Assembly: GCA_949357655.1 (NCBI GenBank)
Contig: CASHTG010000006.1
Location: 310,001-374,000 of the forward strand
Length of the DNA stretch: 64,000 nucleotides
Direction: 5' to 3'
Source: Parascedosporium putredinis
Taxonomy: Eukaryota; Ascomycota; Sordariomycetes; Microascales; Microascaceae
The notes under the pieces were generated by a model. It saw nothing but the letters and a program-made list of their open reading frames with translations. It did no database searches and was not told where the DNA came from. Positions 44,197 to 55,790 of the stretch are shown here, one piece after another (position 1 is the first letter of the stretch; each line of letters begins with the position of its first letter). Made by a program: the position numbers and the translations under genes.

Positions 44197-45096
44197 TGTG
44201 GGTTGGGGAGAGTATGTTTGACCGCCGTCGTCGTTGGGTGGTATCGTACCGGGGATGGGATCAAGCCACGCCGCACGCAGATCCCGGAAAAGGCGGGGGA
44301 AAACGAGACGAGGGCAACAGGGCAAATTGGGGCGCGTGAGAAGTTGGAAAAAGAAAAGAAAGAAAAAGGCGATGAGAGGCTCGGCGCGAATGTTGACAGT
44401 CGGTCAGACACGTCCTTGACACTTGCGTGTTTCTCTCTCAGAATCTCCGTTTCCGACCTTGATCGGACGAGTCAGTTGGCTAAAACAGGTCGCATATTCT
44501 TTTTTTTTTTTGCTCGAATCCCTCGGGGGTAAAGAGAACCAGCCATTGGACCATCTCTTGCTATGGAACGAGCGTGGGCTGCCCTTTTTGCGCGTCATTT
44601 GTAAATTGGCGATATAGATTAGATGTGCATATGATGTTCATATCATCATTATTATTATTGAGGCTGGCAGTTCTAACACGCTGCTGTAGGAGTGAAATCA
44701 AAGATCAAAGGCCGATATGCTAATCCTGAAAGCATGTACGATAATTATACTGCTCTGAGCTCCCCCGGTGTCGCCCAAAGACATCGTCGTCCCCCAATCC
44801 ATCATCTCTGAACGATTCTATTCTTCTTCCAAATTCATTTTTCCTGCTTTCACGTTGGCCCCTCACGAAAGCGAGGGAAGAGGCAGAAATGGGTTCCCCC
44901 TTTCCGCTCGACTGGCCGGCGCCCCGGCAAAAAGGGTTAATCATAGAAAAGTCGAGCCGGGAAACTACAGTCCGTTCGAGGCGGGGTAGGCAAGGGACAT
45001 CTATATCCAGCTTTAAACGACGAGCGAAACACCTGATAAGATGAAAAAAGTAAAAGGGTTTGCGTGGGAGTCGACAAACCGCCCAGTGTTACAGGG
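44197..45096. other. Intergenic: amidase promoter and 3' flank of the lipid-droplet hydrolase
   Basis: No gene is supported. A T11 run and an ATTATTATTATT stretch (about 44650) are the only low-complexity features. Confidence 0.5.
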
Positions 45097-46324
45097 TTAC
45101 CGCATCATGGTACCGGCCAGGACCTTGGCCTCGTCCAAGACACGCGTATGCCGCTCCTTTCCTGGGTCATAGGGAGAAAAGTTGTCCTGGATCTGGTTGA
45201 GCCAGGTCTTGACTCGATCGGCGACAATAATGTTTCCCACTACACAATCACCGACCACACGTCAGCCTTTTGCCCATGGCCCATTCTACACCTCACAAGA
45301 GGATCGGGGGCGGGAAGAAGAACTAGAAGAACCCAAAAAAAAAAAAAAAAAACTTACTCTCTCGCGTGCAAAAGGCGTGGACGACCTTGCCATCCTGCTC
45401 CACGACAACCTCGGTCCGCCCCTTTTGTGATCCGGCCCTTCCCTCGTCGCGTGCCTCTGGAGCTTGCGGACAAACTCGTCCCTGACGTCGTCCGCAACCC
45501 AGTGGTCCCGCTTCGCAAAGAAGAACATGAACTTGGGCAACCTGTGCCTATGCTCCTCGGCATCGCGAAACACCTCCCACAGCTCCTCGTCCCACCTGTC
45601 CTCGGAAATAACATCCATCTCGTCGCGGCCCATGTGCAACCCTTGCCAAATACCGTCGCGGCTCTTGAGGAACTCGACAGTGACGCGCGCCGCCTCGGGC
45701 GAGAAGCCCATGAGCGCGCGGCAGAGGAAGCGTAGCACGGGCCTTGGCCAGGGCGTCACCAGGGCTTTAGCCACCCGGTGAGCATTGTCGGCGAGGACGG
45801 GTCGGTCGCTGAGGGCCTTGAGCCGGCGGCCGCTGGGCGACTTGGCAATATGGGTGACGGTGGGGAAAAGCAGGATGCCGTGGTGCAGGCGGAGGTGCGG
45901 CGCCGACGACGGATCGTGGTGGTGGCGGTGGAAGATCTCGAGCGTAATGTACGACCCGACCGAGTGGCCAATGACGACGACAAAGTCGTAGGGCCGCCCG
46001 TTTTCCTCGGGTCGCGCCGATTCCTCGATCCTCTGCTCGGCGACGCCCGCGTACGCTCGGCAAATCTGCTCCTCGAGCCCGTACGGCGGCGAGGTGCTCG
46101 TGAAGGGGCGTGGTCGTCGTCGTGGAAGCCGTGCAGGCTCCGGCCAAAGATGTCGAAGGCGACGGCCGCCTGCGACCGGTCGAGGAGCACCCTGAGGAAC
46201 TTGAGGAAGTCGCGGTAGTACTCGATGAGGCCCGGGTTCCCGGGATAAAGTACACCAGTGCGTGGGCCCCCGGCTTGTGGGCTGGCCGCGTGGCCGGGAT
46301 GAAGATGGTGTGGTTTGAGCTCAT
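45097..46324 (-). CDS. Lipid-droplet-associated hydrolase-like alpha/beta hydrolase (LDAH, DUF2305)
   Basis: Serine hydrolase of the LIDHydrolase family, whose members associate with lipid droplets and are linked to sterol ester or lipid turnover. The start at 46324 gives MSSNHTIFIPATRPAHKPG, then the oxyanion-region motif LVYFIPGNPGLIEYYRDFL, FDIFGRSLHGF, and the nucleophile elbow FVVVIGHSVGSYITLEIF (GHSVG). HHGILLFPTVTHIAKSPSG and PRPVLRFLCRALMGFSPEA follow. KFMFFFAKRDHWVADDVRDE carries the candidate acid/His region. One intron (45240-45357, GTAAGT/TAG) precedes the last exon, GNIIVADRVKTWLNQIQDNF, ending AGTMMR with the stop at 45097-45099. Several -1 shifts are needed in the first half. 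The start is divergent from the ARMT1 gene. The family is confident; the lipid substrate is not. Confidence 0.85.
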
Positions 46325-47302
46325 GGCGTGTGGTCGACCTGGTTCCCTCGCGCGATTCTGGAGAAGACAAGTTGCCCTCCTCCGATCGAGCCGAGATGAT
46401 GGGAGCGCCTACTGCCTGAGAATGCCTTCACCTTGGATGAAGTGGTGGGGATGCAATCACTCGATCTGTTCCATTGACCTCTTGGGATTTTCCTAAGGTC
46501 AAAAGGCCACAGCACCAAGTTTCTCCCCGCACCTCTGCGCTTGGCGGGTCGATGACGCCAAGGCTAATGGAAAGAAGGATATAGACAGGGGGAAGGGATA
46601 GGAATGGTATATCTGTATAGATTGATAAAAATAAAAGATACGACGACAATAAAAAAGTGGCGAGAACGAGGAACAGGAGGATCAAGTGGAAGAAACAAGG
46701 GATAAGGGATGCTCGTAGAAAAGTGTCAATGGGCCCGCGGTTGCCTTTCCCCTCGCGTCTCGAGCAAAAGCGAGGCTGTTCTGGCCAAGTAAGTGAGACG
46801 CCATGCGACGAATACGGCAGCCGCATTGGGGCGTCCACTGCGAATTGGCTTTTTTCCTAGCGCAAGGCTCACCCGCCAAGTTTCAACCGAGTCCACTGAA
46901 AATGCCAGCACCGGGGTTATCGCAGTAACCAGAAATTGCCCCGCCATGTCCGTCCCACCTTCCCTCTCGACCCCACCATGGAACGAAGCGAAACCATCGT
47001 CAAGGGTCCAAAGGGGGAGAGGCGGCTCTTTCTCTCTCCCGTTGCGCGATTGCGGTGCTTCATTGAGTCAGTTCGGCCTTTTCCCACCCTTCTCCTCTCA
47101 CTTTTTGCGTTTTCTTGTTCCTTTGCGCAATAAAACTCCCTCTCGGGTTCCATCTCTCTTCGCAACCTCGCTTTGCGCCAGTGGGAGGCTTTTTTACTTG
47201 AGCAGCGTCTTCCTCGCCGGATTCAACTTTTGTTCTTTTTCTTTTCCTTTTTTCCCCTCCTGAAGCTGTCGCGCGCAAACTGCCCCGCCATCACCGCCCA
47301 GC
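46325..47302. promoter_or_regulatory. Shared divergent promoter region (LDAH-like / ARMT1-like)
   Basis: The 978 bp between two outward-facing starts must hold both promoters. The half near the ARMT1 start is a CT-rich leader. I see no TATA box of good quality on either side and no coding frame of interest. Confidence 0.5.
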
Positions 47303-49319
47303 ATGACCTTTGACGTTGAAAAGAGTAAGTGCGCTATTTTTTAATTATAGGCTGCAACGCCCAATGGACCACGCAGGTTTGCCTCACTGGAATTGAAGAC
47401 GCTAAACATAAATCTCCTCCTTTTTGCAGACGGCTATTCCACCGGCGACAAGACATCTTTCGCCTGGTCCAGCGCCCGGCAGCGATGGCCCGTCATCATC
47501 GTGAGTACACGCGCTTGCACCTCCGCCTCGTCGCCCTTTTCTCTCGCCCCACCCCTTTCCTCTCTACCCGCTCCACCGCATGCTCATGCTAACCGCGAGA
47601 CCTAGACCACTGCCATTGACGACGTCTACCGCACCGTGCACGCCGAGACCGATCCCGAGGTCGTCAAGGAGGGCAAGCAGATCCTCGAGTCTCTCGCCAA
47701 CCTCAAGTACCAGGTCCAGCATGACCGCGCCCTCACGTACGTCTCCTTATAAGTGGCGCCAACTTACACACCATTCCCTACACCCTATTTCTGCCTAGGC
47801 ATTGGCTCCTCTTCGCCCTTTTTCTTCCTCAGCGCTTTCCATCTCTTTGCTAACTTGTTTTGGCCTTCATAAACAGCCCAATTCCCGACGATGGATACCC
47901 CGACGTCGCCCTCTACAACGAGGAGCTCGCCAAGCTCAGCCCCGCGACCTGGCTCAACGTCCCCTGGCTCTACTCCGAGTGCCATCTCTACAGGCAAGTC
48001 TCATCCCCCTCGGACGACTTTTCTTCGACCTTACTCCTCCGCACTCTCGTTCCCTCCTCTCAAACCCATCACGGCCTTGTTTTTCTTTTGTCCTCCCTCC
48101 GGGCTAACCAACCCCGACACGCCGCTCCAGACTCATAAGCACATTCTTCACCCAAACCCAGCACTGGAAGACGTACGACCTCTTCCGCCGCCAAAAATCA
48201 GCACCTTCCGCTCCTCCCGCGCCGCCGTCCTCGAGCTCGCCTCCCGCTACCGCACCCTCGTCGGCGAGATCCGCGCCGGCGGCACAATCTCCGACGACGC
48301 CGAGCGCCTCATGTTCACCGAAATGCTCGAAGTCTGCCTGTGGGGCAACGCCACCGACCTCTCCCTCCTCACCACCCTCACCTACGACGACATCCAAAAG
48401 CTCCAAGGGTCCGAGGCCCGCAAGGCCGCCGAGAACAACATCCTCGCCAACGACACCGCCGCCGCCTTCGCCGTGCTGCGACGCGCCCGCGACGAGGGCA
48501 AGGCCGAGCGCAGGGTCGACATCGTGCTCGACAACTCGGGCTTCGAGCTCTACGTCGACCTCATCCTCGCCGGCTACCTCCTCTCCTCCGGCCTCGCCAC
48601 CCACGTCGTCCTCCACCCCAAGTCCATCCCCTGGTTCGTCTCCGACGTTCTTCCCGGCGACTTTGCCCACCTCATCGGCTCCCTCGCCAACCCCAAGCCC
48701 TTTTACGAGACCCCTCCGACGACGAGACCCTCCAGAACAAGACCCCGCCCCGCTCGCCGACGCCGATGCCGAGAACCTCGCCTTCCTCTTTGAGCAGTGG
48801 AGTGGCTTCCACGCCGAGGGACAGGTCATCCTGCGCCCGAACCGCTTCTGGACGCACGGCGGCAGCTTTTGGAGGCTCCCTACCGAGGCTCCCGAGCTGC
48901 TCGAGGATCTCAAGGCGAGCGAGCTCGTCATTTTCAAGGGTGATCTAAACTACCGAAAGCTCACGGCAGATGTAAGTATCTACTACAAAAACAACACTCC
49001 TCTTTCCTCTCTCTCTCTCTTGGGTCACGCCATCCAACCCTGGTGCATCATCTTTCCTAAACCGAGACTGACTCGTTTCCCCATCACAGGCTGCCTGGGA
49101 CCCCACAACTCCTTCGTCACCGCCCTAGGTCCCCTCGGCCCCGGCGCTGGTGTCAACATCCTCTCCCTGCGCACATGCAAGGCCGACGTCGTCGTCGGCC
49201 TCGAACCCGGCGTTGACGAGGAGCTCCGGGCCAAGGAGGGCGGCGGCGGCGATTCTGGCGAGCGGCGGTGGGCGTGGAACGGCAAGTGGGCCGTCATCTC
49301 CTTTTCTCCTAGGAACTGA
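47303..49319 (+). CDS. ARMT1: ARMT1/DUF89 family protein (sugar-phosphate phosphatase / acidic residue methyltransferase)
   Basis: DUF89 metal-dependent protein. Family members dephosphorylate damaged or excess sugar phosphates such as fructose 1-phosphate, and human ARMT1 was also reported as a carboxyl methyltransferase. Exons: 47303-47324, 47430-47500, 47606-47736, 47877-47993, 48131-48971 and 49090-49319. Intron 4 (47994-48130) has a GCAAGT donor; the phase (AG|A, Arg) supports a GC-AG intron. Landmarks: NGYSTGDKTSFAWSSARQRW, WLNVPWLYSECHLYRLIS, WGNATDLSLLTTLTYDDIQ, the metal-site VDIVLDNSGFELYVDLIL, ELVIFKGDLNYRKLTAD, and AAWDPTTPFVTALGPL, ending WAVISFSPRN. Three -1 shifts are required: A5 at 48193-48197, C4 at 48711-48714 and C4 near 48743-48751. 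Length is about 460 residues, normal for the family. Confidence 0.9.
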
Positions 49320-49699
49320 GCGGAACTGGGCGTAATTTCGCGGACGCGATTCATAGTCGCTTTTGGCTGGTAGGCTACGTTTTTGGTTTACGTATATTCT
49401 TATTGGCCTTTGGCGGAATGGTTAGAACAGGAAGGGTGGATTAGATTCGTTCGCAGCAGTGGTGACGAACGTACCAACACAATTGAAGCAGTGAAATTCG
49501 TCATGTGTCCTCGGTCACAAAAGAGGGCAAAAGGAGGACTGAAGAAGAAGAAAAGTTGATTATAATGCTAGATAAATCCCGTATATATGCTCAAACAAAC
49601 GCCGGTACCGTGCCATAGTCTCGTGAACCCACTCGTGCTTCAATCAGAAAAAGAAAAGAAAAAAAGAAAAGGTAGTGTAAAACGGGAAGACCGTCCCGA
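49320..49699. other. Short convergent 3' region
   Basis: 380 bp between the stops of the ARMT1-like gene (plus) and the GIY-YIG gene (minus). It is moderately AT-rich, with no recognisable feature beyond an A-rich purine tract at 49646-49670. Confidence 0.6.
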
Positions 49700-51106
49700 T
49701 CAGATATTCCCCTCATCCCACCCAACCCACCGCCGAATCACATCATCCACCGCCCTCACAGACTCCCTCGAAACCTCCACCTCGAACCACTCCCTATGCT
49801 CCCGCCCGCACGCATCACACGTGCCAAGCTCCGCCCGCAAACCCATGCCCAACAACTCCAGGTGAATCAGCCTCTCCACCTTTTTCACGTGCGGCGTCAT
49901 CATGCTCGTCCCGATCGTGCCCGCCATCCCGCGCTCCGCGCCCGACACGTACGGGTAGAAGCGGAGCACCTCGACGTCGTACCCGCACTGCCGCGACCAC
50001 TCGTTCATCCGCCGCTGCACGTTGGACGTCCGCCCAATCTTGAGCAGCATTGTCTTCTTCTTCTTCTTGTTCTTCTTCTTGCTCTTTTTCTTTCGCCGCC
50101 TCCGCCCTCCTGCGCATCGTAGTACGAGTCGATGACGTCGGCCGCCGGCCGTCTCGCCTGCGTCGTCCTCGCCGCCGCGGTATTCGGCGACAGAAACTCC
50201 CGCGCCGCCTCGACGGGGGCGTCTTGGTATTCGTCGGCGTCATCCAAAACATGTAGATATACCCGGGCTCCTCCGACTCCACAAACGGCCGCTCCAACTC
50301 AATCTTCAGACTCGTCGCCGCTTCCGGCGCCAGCGACGCCGGGATCAGCGAAAGCGAGTTGGGACCACCCGGCTTCTGCCGCCGGTTCGCACCGGACGAT
50401 GGCCGAGGGCGCCCGGCCTCCGGTCCGAACAACCTCGCCGGCGCGCTCGTCGCACGCCCCGCAGCAGCATCCGCGGGCCGCACTTTTGTCGGCGTCAAAG
50501 GTACCGGCCCCGCCCCCGCCTTTGATTCAGTCTCTGCACCGGCCTCGGTTGCGGTCGGACAGGCCGCGCCTGCGTCTCCCCTTTTCCCCGTCGGCACGTC
50601 GAAGCAAAAGCAGCACAGAAGCAATTTCCCCAACCCTCCGCTGTTGCTGCTGCTCCTACCCCCGCTCGTCTTCTTACCGCCCTTCCTCGGACCCCCGCCC
50701 GACTGCCCCTGAACCATCTTGCCCTTCTCCCTCAACTCAGAGTCCACCTTCAAGATCCCCAGGCGCTCTACCAGCGTATCGATGCTCGACCGGTACACGA
50801 GCTCCGAGCCCGCGCCACCACTCCGCCCGCTCTTCTTCGACATGGGCGACGGACTGGGCGAGTGGTGCGCCGCTTGGTCCTTGTGCTGCCAGCAATACAA
50901 CTCTTGCCGGTCAAGGCGTCCCTGCTGCTGTTTTTGCTGCCGCGAGCGTTTCGAGGCGGGAGACCCCGAGGGTGTGCCCGACGGGGTGGCCGCCAGCGAA
51001 CGGCGGCACGGGTTGCCGTTGGAGGTGATGCCGTGGCATGTCGTGTCGGCGTCGAGGAGTCGGCGCGGGACAAGTAAGATTCTGGTGTGTTGGGTATGAA
51101 CGGCAT
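49700..51106 (-). CDS. mug113: GIY-YIG family protein, T5orf172/DUF1766 type (Mug113-like)
   Basis: Protein of about 465 residues with a C-terminal T5orf172 (GIY-YIG superfamily) domain, as in fission yeast Mug113, a meiotically up-regulated gene of unknown biochemical role. The start at 51106 gives MPFIPNTPESYLSRADSSTP, then a long low-complexity Ser/Pro/Gly region with LVERLGILKVDSELREKG and LGKLLLCCFCFDVPTGKR. The first GIY-YIG motif is GYIYMFWMT. A variable insert and a Lys run (KKKSKKKNKKKKK) precede LLKIGRTSNVQRRMNEWSRQ, then FYPYVSGAERGM, PHVKKVERLIHLELLG, CDACGREHREWFEV and RRWVGWDEGNI. Frame changes are needed between about 50900 and 51000, near 50240 and near 50090. Whether it is an active nuclease is unknown. 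Confidence 0.8.
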
Positions 51107-53600
51107 GGCGTGCGTGACCTCACGCTCCTAGTTTCGCTTCCTTTTCTCGTCTGCACTTCTATGGCTCCCTGGGCGTGGTCGGTGAAGCGGTGGAGAAGCG
51201 CGTGCGTGATCGCAAGGTTGGGAGAAAGAAAAGAAGACTAAACTGACGCAAAGAAAATAAAAATACTAGTGGAAAGAATCAAAAGAGGAGAGGTGTGAAC
51301 AAGTTTAAGTGAATTAGATGGAGGCTCTCTCTATAATAAGCGCCCCCGCGTGAGTGTGTGCACGCTGCACGCTGCACACACCCTGATAGCTGCTGCGCTG
51401 TCCTGTGCAGTCTCCTGTGAGTTCAAGTCCTCTCGTTTCAAATCGAGCTAGTCAAGCCAAAATCCAACAAGCATCGACTCTGAAAACAAGGTCGCGTGCA
51501 AGGTGGCTCGTCCAAGACAGCACCCGCCCACTCACTGAGCGGTTCCTCGAGGGCCGCAGGCCTCCTGCACCTCCTCCTGCGACTCCTTCTGCTTCACGCC
51601 CCCTCCCATACTTTTTTCAATCTCTCCCAGTGGAAAAGAAAAGCTCGCTGCCTAGCAGCCTCCTAACCGCCCCGCAAAAGCCCTGTTTCCTTCAGGCTTC
51701 GCCATGTCGCCCGACCAAAAGCCCGTCGCTCTGCTCTGGGGTGGGTTATTCGGGGGCTGGGGTGAGGGCGCAGCCAGTGATTCAGGTCCAGATCCGAGGC
51801 GTGGAAAACGGGTATATCCGTTAGGCTAGCTAACACCGTTTTTCTTTTCTACTTGATTGATTTGAGCTTGGGGAAAAAAGAGTTATTGGCCAATTAGATA
51901 AAGGCGGAACGAAGAGCCGTCCGTTTTCCCCAATCAACAAGCCAAGCGTTTTTCTGCCGAGCATCCGACGGTGGCCCTTTTCATTGGCTTACAACGCCTG
52001 ACGCTCAAACCAAAGCTACGATCGATGAATAAAACGGTGGCTGCGCCTAGCACGGTTTTCATATTGGGCTGCTCTCTCCTTGGATCAATCATGAGCCAAT
52101 GTTGGGTAATGTGCATCCGAGGGGAGCTGAGCATTCACCCTGAGGCGGAGGATACGATAGGAAGATGATCAACTCTAAACTCCTTGGGCCCAATATCACA
52201 GCGCCTTAGGCTTACCTAGCTCACGTTGTCACTCTTTAACAAGTCCCGAGGGCATGATCACACAGGTGGATTTCAATACCAATGACCCGACTTAGTGGAA
52301 TGGTGCGAGTTGTCATGGTCGTCTAGGCATCTAGGAGTAGACGCACCGTCAAACGGGTTGAGAGACAACGTAGCCCCGACCAAAATAGCAGAGTGCTGGC
52401 GGCGAGGTCCAAGAAAGAGGGAGAGGGGAGAGAGACATCACAGACATGGCATGCAAATGGTTGGAGAGAAGCAGGATAACTGATAAGGTAATAATCATTT
52501 AGAAAAACAGGGTACAGAAACGAAGGGATAGATCCTAAACTCCGGGTTAACCCTCGCATCAAAGGAGGAGGCCGAGGCGAGGAGTATTTGAGCAGGCAAA
52601 GGAAGGGCTAGGCCATGCCTGTCAAGGGGAAGGAAGAAAAAAGATATAGAGTGATTGTGTATGGGTGAGATAGGGAAAAGCGACGGAGAGATATAGAGGG
52701 AGAGCGAGAGTGAAAGGGTGAGAGAAGAGAGAGAGAGAGAGACAGAGGATAAAGGGAGGAGAGCAGGACAAGGTGTTCGGAGGAGCAAAGCAGAGAGATC
52801 CAAAAAGAAAATCCCAACAACGCAGGGCAGTGCCCGATGGAAGGGGAAGGGCCGGCGCCGACTCTAAAGAAACGGACCGGAACACGATCCGAGGCTAGGC
52901 ATGTCCAGGACATCCAAGAGCATCCCATAGCCCAGAGTCGAGCACGCCCGTCGTTTCCTTCCCCATCCGTGGGGATACACATGCGAATATGCATCCCTAG
53001 TAGTCTCCTCAAGCACACCGGACCGCATCCCTCATATGTCTGGTGGATCAACCTGTGCTGATCTCCCATCCTCCCAAACATCCTCCTCCCCCTTGCCTAG
53101 TTTGGCCTCTTTCCCGCCCTCTCCCTCTTCACCTCCTCCCCGCCTTGCACCCGAGAGTTGACTTCAGCACGTCCCCAGCCCTGCTCAATAACGACAAACC
53201 AACACTCCGCTATCGCCACCACTCTGGCGAAATATGACACGCACACCAGCCGGTACATGTAAAACAAAAACACACACATAGAGGAAGAAAAAAAGAATAA
53301 AACAAGGGGAAGAACAAAATCAAAGGGATACCACGCAAAGGGACACGTAACGTAGAACCCGACCGTCGACAATGCAAACCGAACCGATTTCCGATTCGCC
53401 TTTCCCTTACTTTGCCTTCCTTTGCACGGAACCCGTACCGCCCCTCCTCTTCCTCACCATCTCTTTCCACACTCCCGCCGCCGCCCGTCTGCGTCTATAC
53501 GAGAGAAGAAAAGAAAAAGTTAACTCCGAGCCGCTATAGCAGCAGTTGCTGGGGGCAAAAAAGAAAGAGTTCAGTCTCCAACAACGCAACGCAGCCGCAC
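51107..53600. other. Intergenic: promoter of the GIY-YIG gene and 3' flank of ccr4
   Basis: No supported gene. It contains a short GCACGCTGCACGCTGCAC repeat near 51360-51378 and a GA-rich tract at 52685-52745. Open frames are short and unrelated to known families. Confidence 0.5.
52685..52745. repeat. GA-rich low-complexity tract
   Basis: Purine tract dominated by GA and GAGA dinucleotides, ending in a (GA)n run of about 16 bp. Non-coding, upstream of the GIY-YIG gene. Confidence 0.7.
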
Positions 53601-55790
53601 CTAGCGATTGCGGTCGTTAGACCCAGACCCGAAATCCGGCTCCGTGAGAACCTTCTTGTCCTTGCGCGCCTTGATGACAAAGTCTGCCATGATTTGGATG
53701 TGGTCGGCCGGGAAGTGGTAGTTGGGGAACGACGGAACCCTCTTGAGGTAATCAGCGTCCGGAGGCCCCAGTAGCTCCACCACCTCAAGCGTGTTGGTCG
53801 AGTACCAGAGGTAATCGATCACGTCCGCGAACCCGGGGGTATAGTTGGTGAAGGGCAGCTGGTCGGGGGTGCCCTTGATGTGAGCGTACGCATCTCGAAG
53901 ACTGAAGGGGTGCTCGATGCCGTCCCGCGTGAAACTGCCGTACTGGTAGTTGCTGATCTCGAGGTGGTCCGGGGTACCCGGCCAAGGTTCATGAGCTCGT
54001 ATACCGAGCTATCCTCTTGCGAGTTGAAGTCGCCGCAGACGAGCAGTGGGATATCGGTATTGTTTCGGTATTCCTGGCTAGGGGCCGGTTCAAGAACAGG
54101 CGCCTCGGGAGCTTCGTCGCCCGTCGCCCGGCTGGCCGAAAAGGTGAGGAGCTTCTTATCCTTAACAGCCGGCCACCTCGCGTACTTTTCGGCCATCTTG
54201 GTAACATGTTCCATCAAGATACCCGTCTGGATCGTCTTGACATCAGCAAGCGCCGAGTCCCACGTTAGGTGGACGTTGACTAGGACCATTCTCGCGCCCG
54301 TCAGACGGCTTTCGAAAAAGCAAATGACGGCAATGTTGTCCCTGGGCATCACTCGGTTGAACACGTCGTGCTGGTTCTTCATGTCCGGTCGGTTGATCGC
54401 AATGCTCGCGAACTCAATGACTTGCTTATCGAGCAGCACATACTTGCTGGCCTTCCAAAAGACTGCGCATCCATCCACGCCTAACGCATCCTTCTCTGAC
54501 ATGGTCTTGGCACGCGTCTTGGGCCACTGCACACCCTTGTAATCGTACTTGGCCAGCTCGGGGGAGAAGTCCTCCTTGAACGCTTCTGTCGAGATCTCTT
54601 GCAGGCACAAAAGTCGGCATCGCGATACCGGAGCTCTTGGAAAATGCAATCCTTTCGGTACTCCCAGTCGAGCGCTGCCGTAGGCGTATATCCATACGTC
54701 TGCGGGGTAGCATATTTGTCGCACAAAACGTTCCACGTAAGGACCTTGAATCGTTCGAGGTTCGACGAAACGTCTTCTTGGATCGTGATCATGTCGCGTA
54801 CCGGAGGTGGATCGGGAACTAGAGACAAGTAGGGGAGGGTTAGGTTAGCGCAATGGTCCGTTTCATTGACTACTTGTGCCGAGAACAGACGACTTACCTG
54901 GAGCGCCTTCGCGGAGGTAGGTTATAAGGCTCTTGGTTCCCTTTTCCACAATTTCTAGGCGAAGTTCCGGGGCCAGCTGCACGTTTCCCTCGATACCAAT
55001 CATCTCCAGCATGTGCAATGAACCAAGCTCGAAGGGAAGGGTCCTAAGCCGATTGTTGAAGAGGAGTAGGGTTCGCAGGTACGTGCACATTCCGAGCTCG
55101 GGCGGGAGGTCGGTGATTTCGTTGTAGGACGCGTCGAGGTGAGTGAGCTGTCGAAGACGGCCAATGGCGGGCGGAAGGCGTGTGAGCTTGTTGGAGGCAA
55201 TGTATAGTTCGCGCAAGAATTCGTAGGCGAATAGCGAGGGAGAGAGGTTACGAAGACCCTGTCCACTAAGATCGAGGTTGTGCCAGTCCTGACGCTTCAC
55301 CACCTTTTCCATGGCCATGGGGCGCCGCATATCTTCTGTATCGGCCTGGCCCGAAGCTCCGTTGGCGGGGGCGGGTAAGCCGATGCCCTTATTCTCCGAC
55401 GCCTTCAACCTGGCGTAGTAATGCGGCTGGTGCTGATCGGTCATAGCGATGTGGGCACGCTCTGCATCTTTAGACAGGCGGAGTTGCTTGGCCCAGTGCT
55501 CATTGATGACCTGGCCCTGGCCGGCACTGGGCGTGTTCGAGTGCCCATTCTGGAGGCTGTTTGTGCTGTAGGGGTTTGGGTTAGAGAGCGCCGAGTAGTT
55601 GGATGGGTGGCCGAGGTTCGGGTTGCCGCCGTTGTGCGCGTTTGGGTCCTGCTGGACACCCTGGTGGTGTTGGCCGGGACCCCGTGTTGGTGCGATCCAT
55701 GAGGCTGCTGGAAGTTGTAAAGCAGCTGCTGTAGGCCTCGGCTCGACTGGCCGTTGAGGGTTGCCCCCTGCCGGCCTGCGCGCCAAACAT
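53601..55790 (-). CDS. ccr4: CCR4 deadenylase (CCR4-NOT complex catalytic subunit)
   Basis: Poly(A)-specific exonuclease that shortens mRNA tails in the cytoplasmic CCR4-NOT complex. The start at 55790 gives MFGAQAGRG; bridging a -1 in the C5 run at 55764-55768 yields ATLNGQSSRGLQQLLYNFQQ, typical of fungal CCR4. A Gln/Asn/His-rich leader, NEHWAKQLRLSKDAERAH and HYYARLKASENKGIGLP follow. Next are about five leucine-rich repeats (LDLSGQGLRNLSPSLFAYEF to LEMIGIEGNVQLAPELRLEI) for CAF1/NOT binding. One intron (54819-54897, GTAAGT/TAG) precedes the nuclease domain. All catalytic motifs are present: VLTWNVLCDKYAT, FLCLQEISTEAFKEDF, PLLVCGDFNSQEDSSVYEL, GFADVIDYLWYSTNTL and PADHIQIMADF. It ends FGSGSNDRNR at 53601. 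Further -1 shifts lie in the A4 run at 54609-54612 and G4 at 53971-53974. Length is about 725 residues. Confidence 0.93.

Noticed and set aside
676..55790. Programmed ribosomal frameshifting or general pseudogene decay as the cause of the broken frames
   Set aside because: The shifts hit unrelated housekeeping genes, several per gene, without a shared slippery site or structure, while amino-acid motifs and splice sites stay intact. Sequencing error in homopolymers is simpler.
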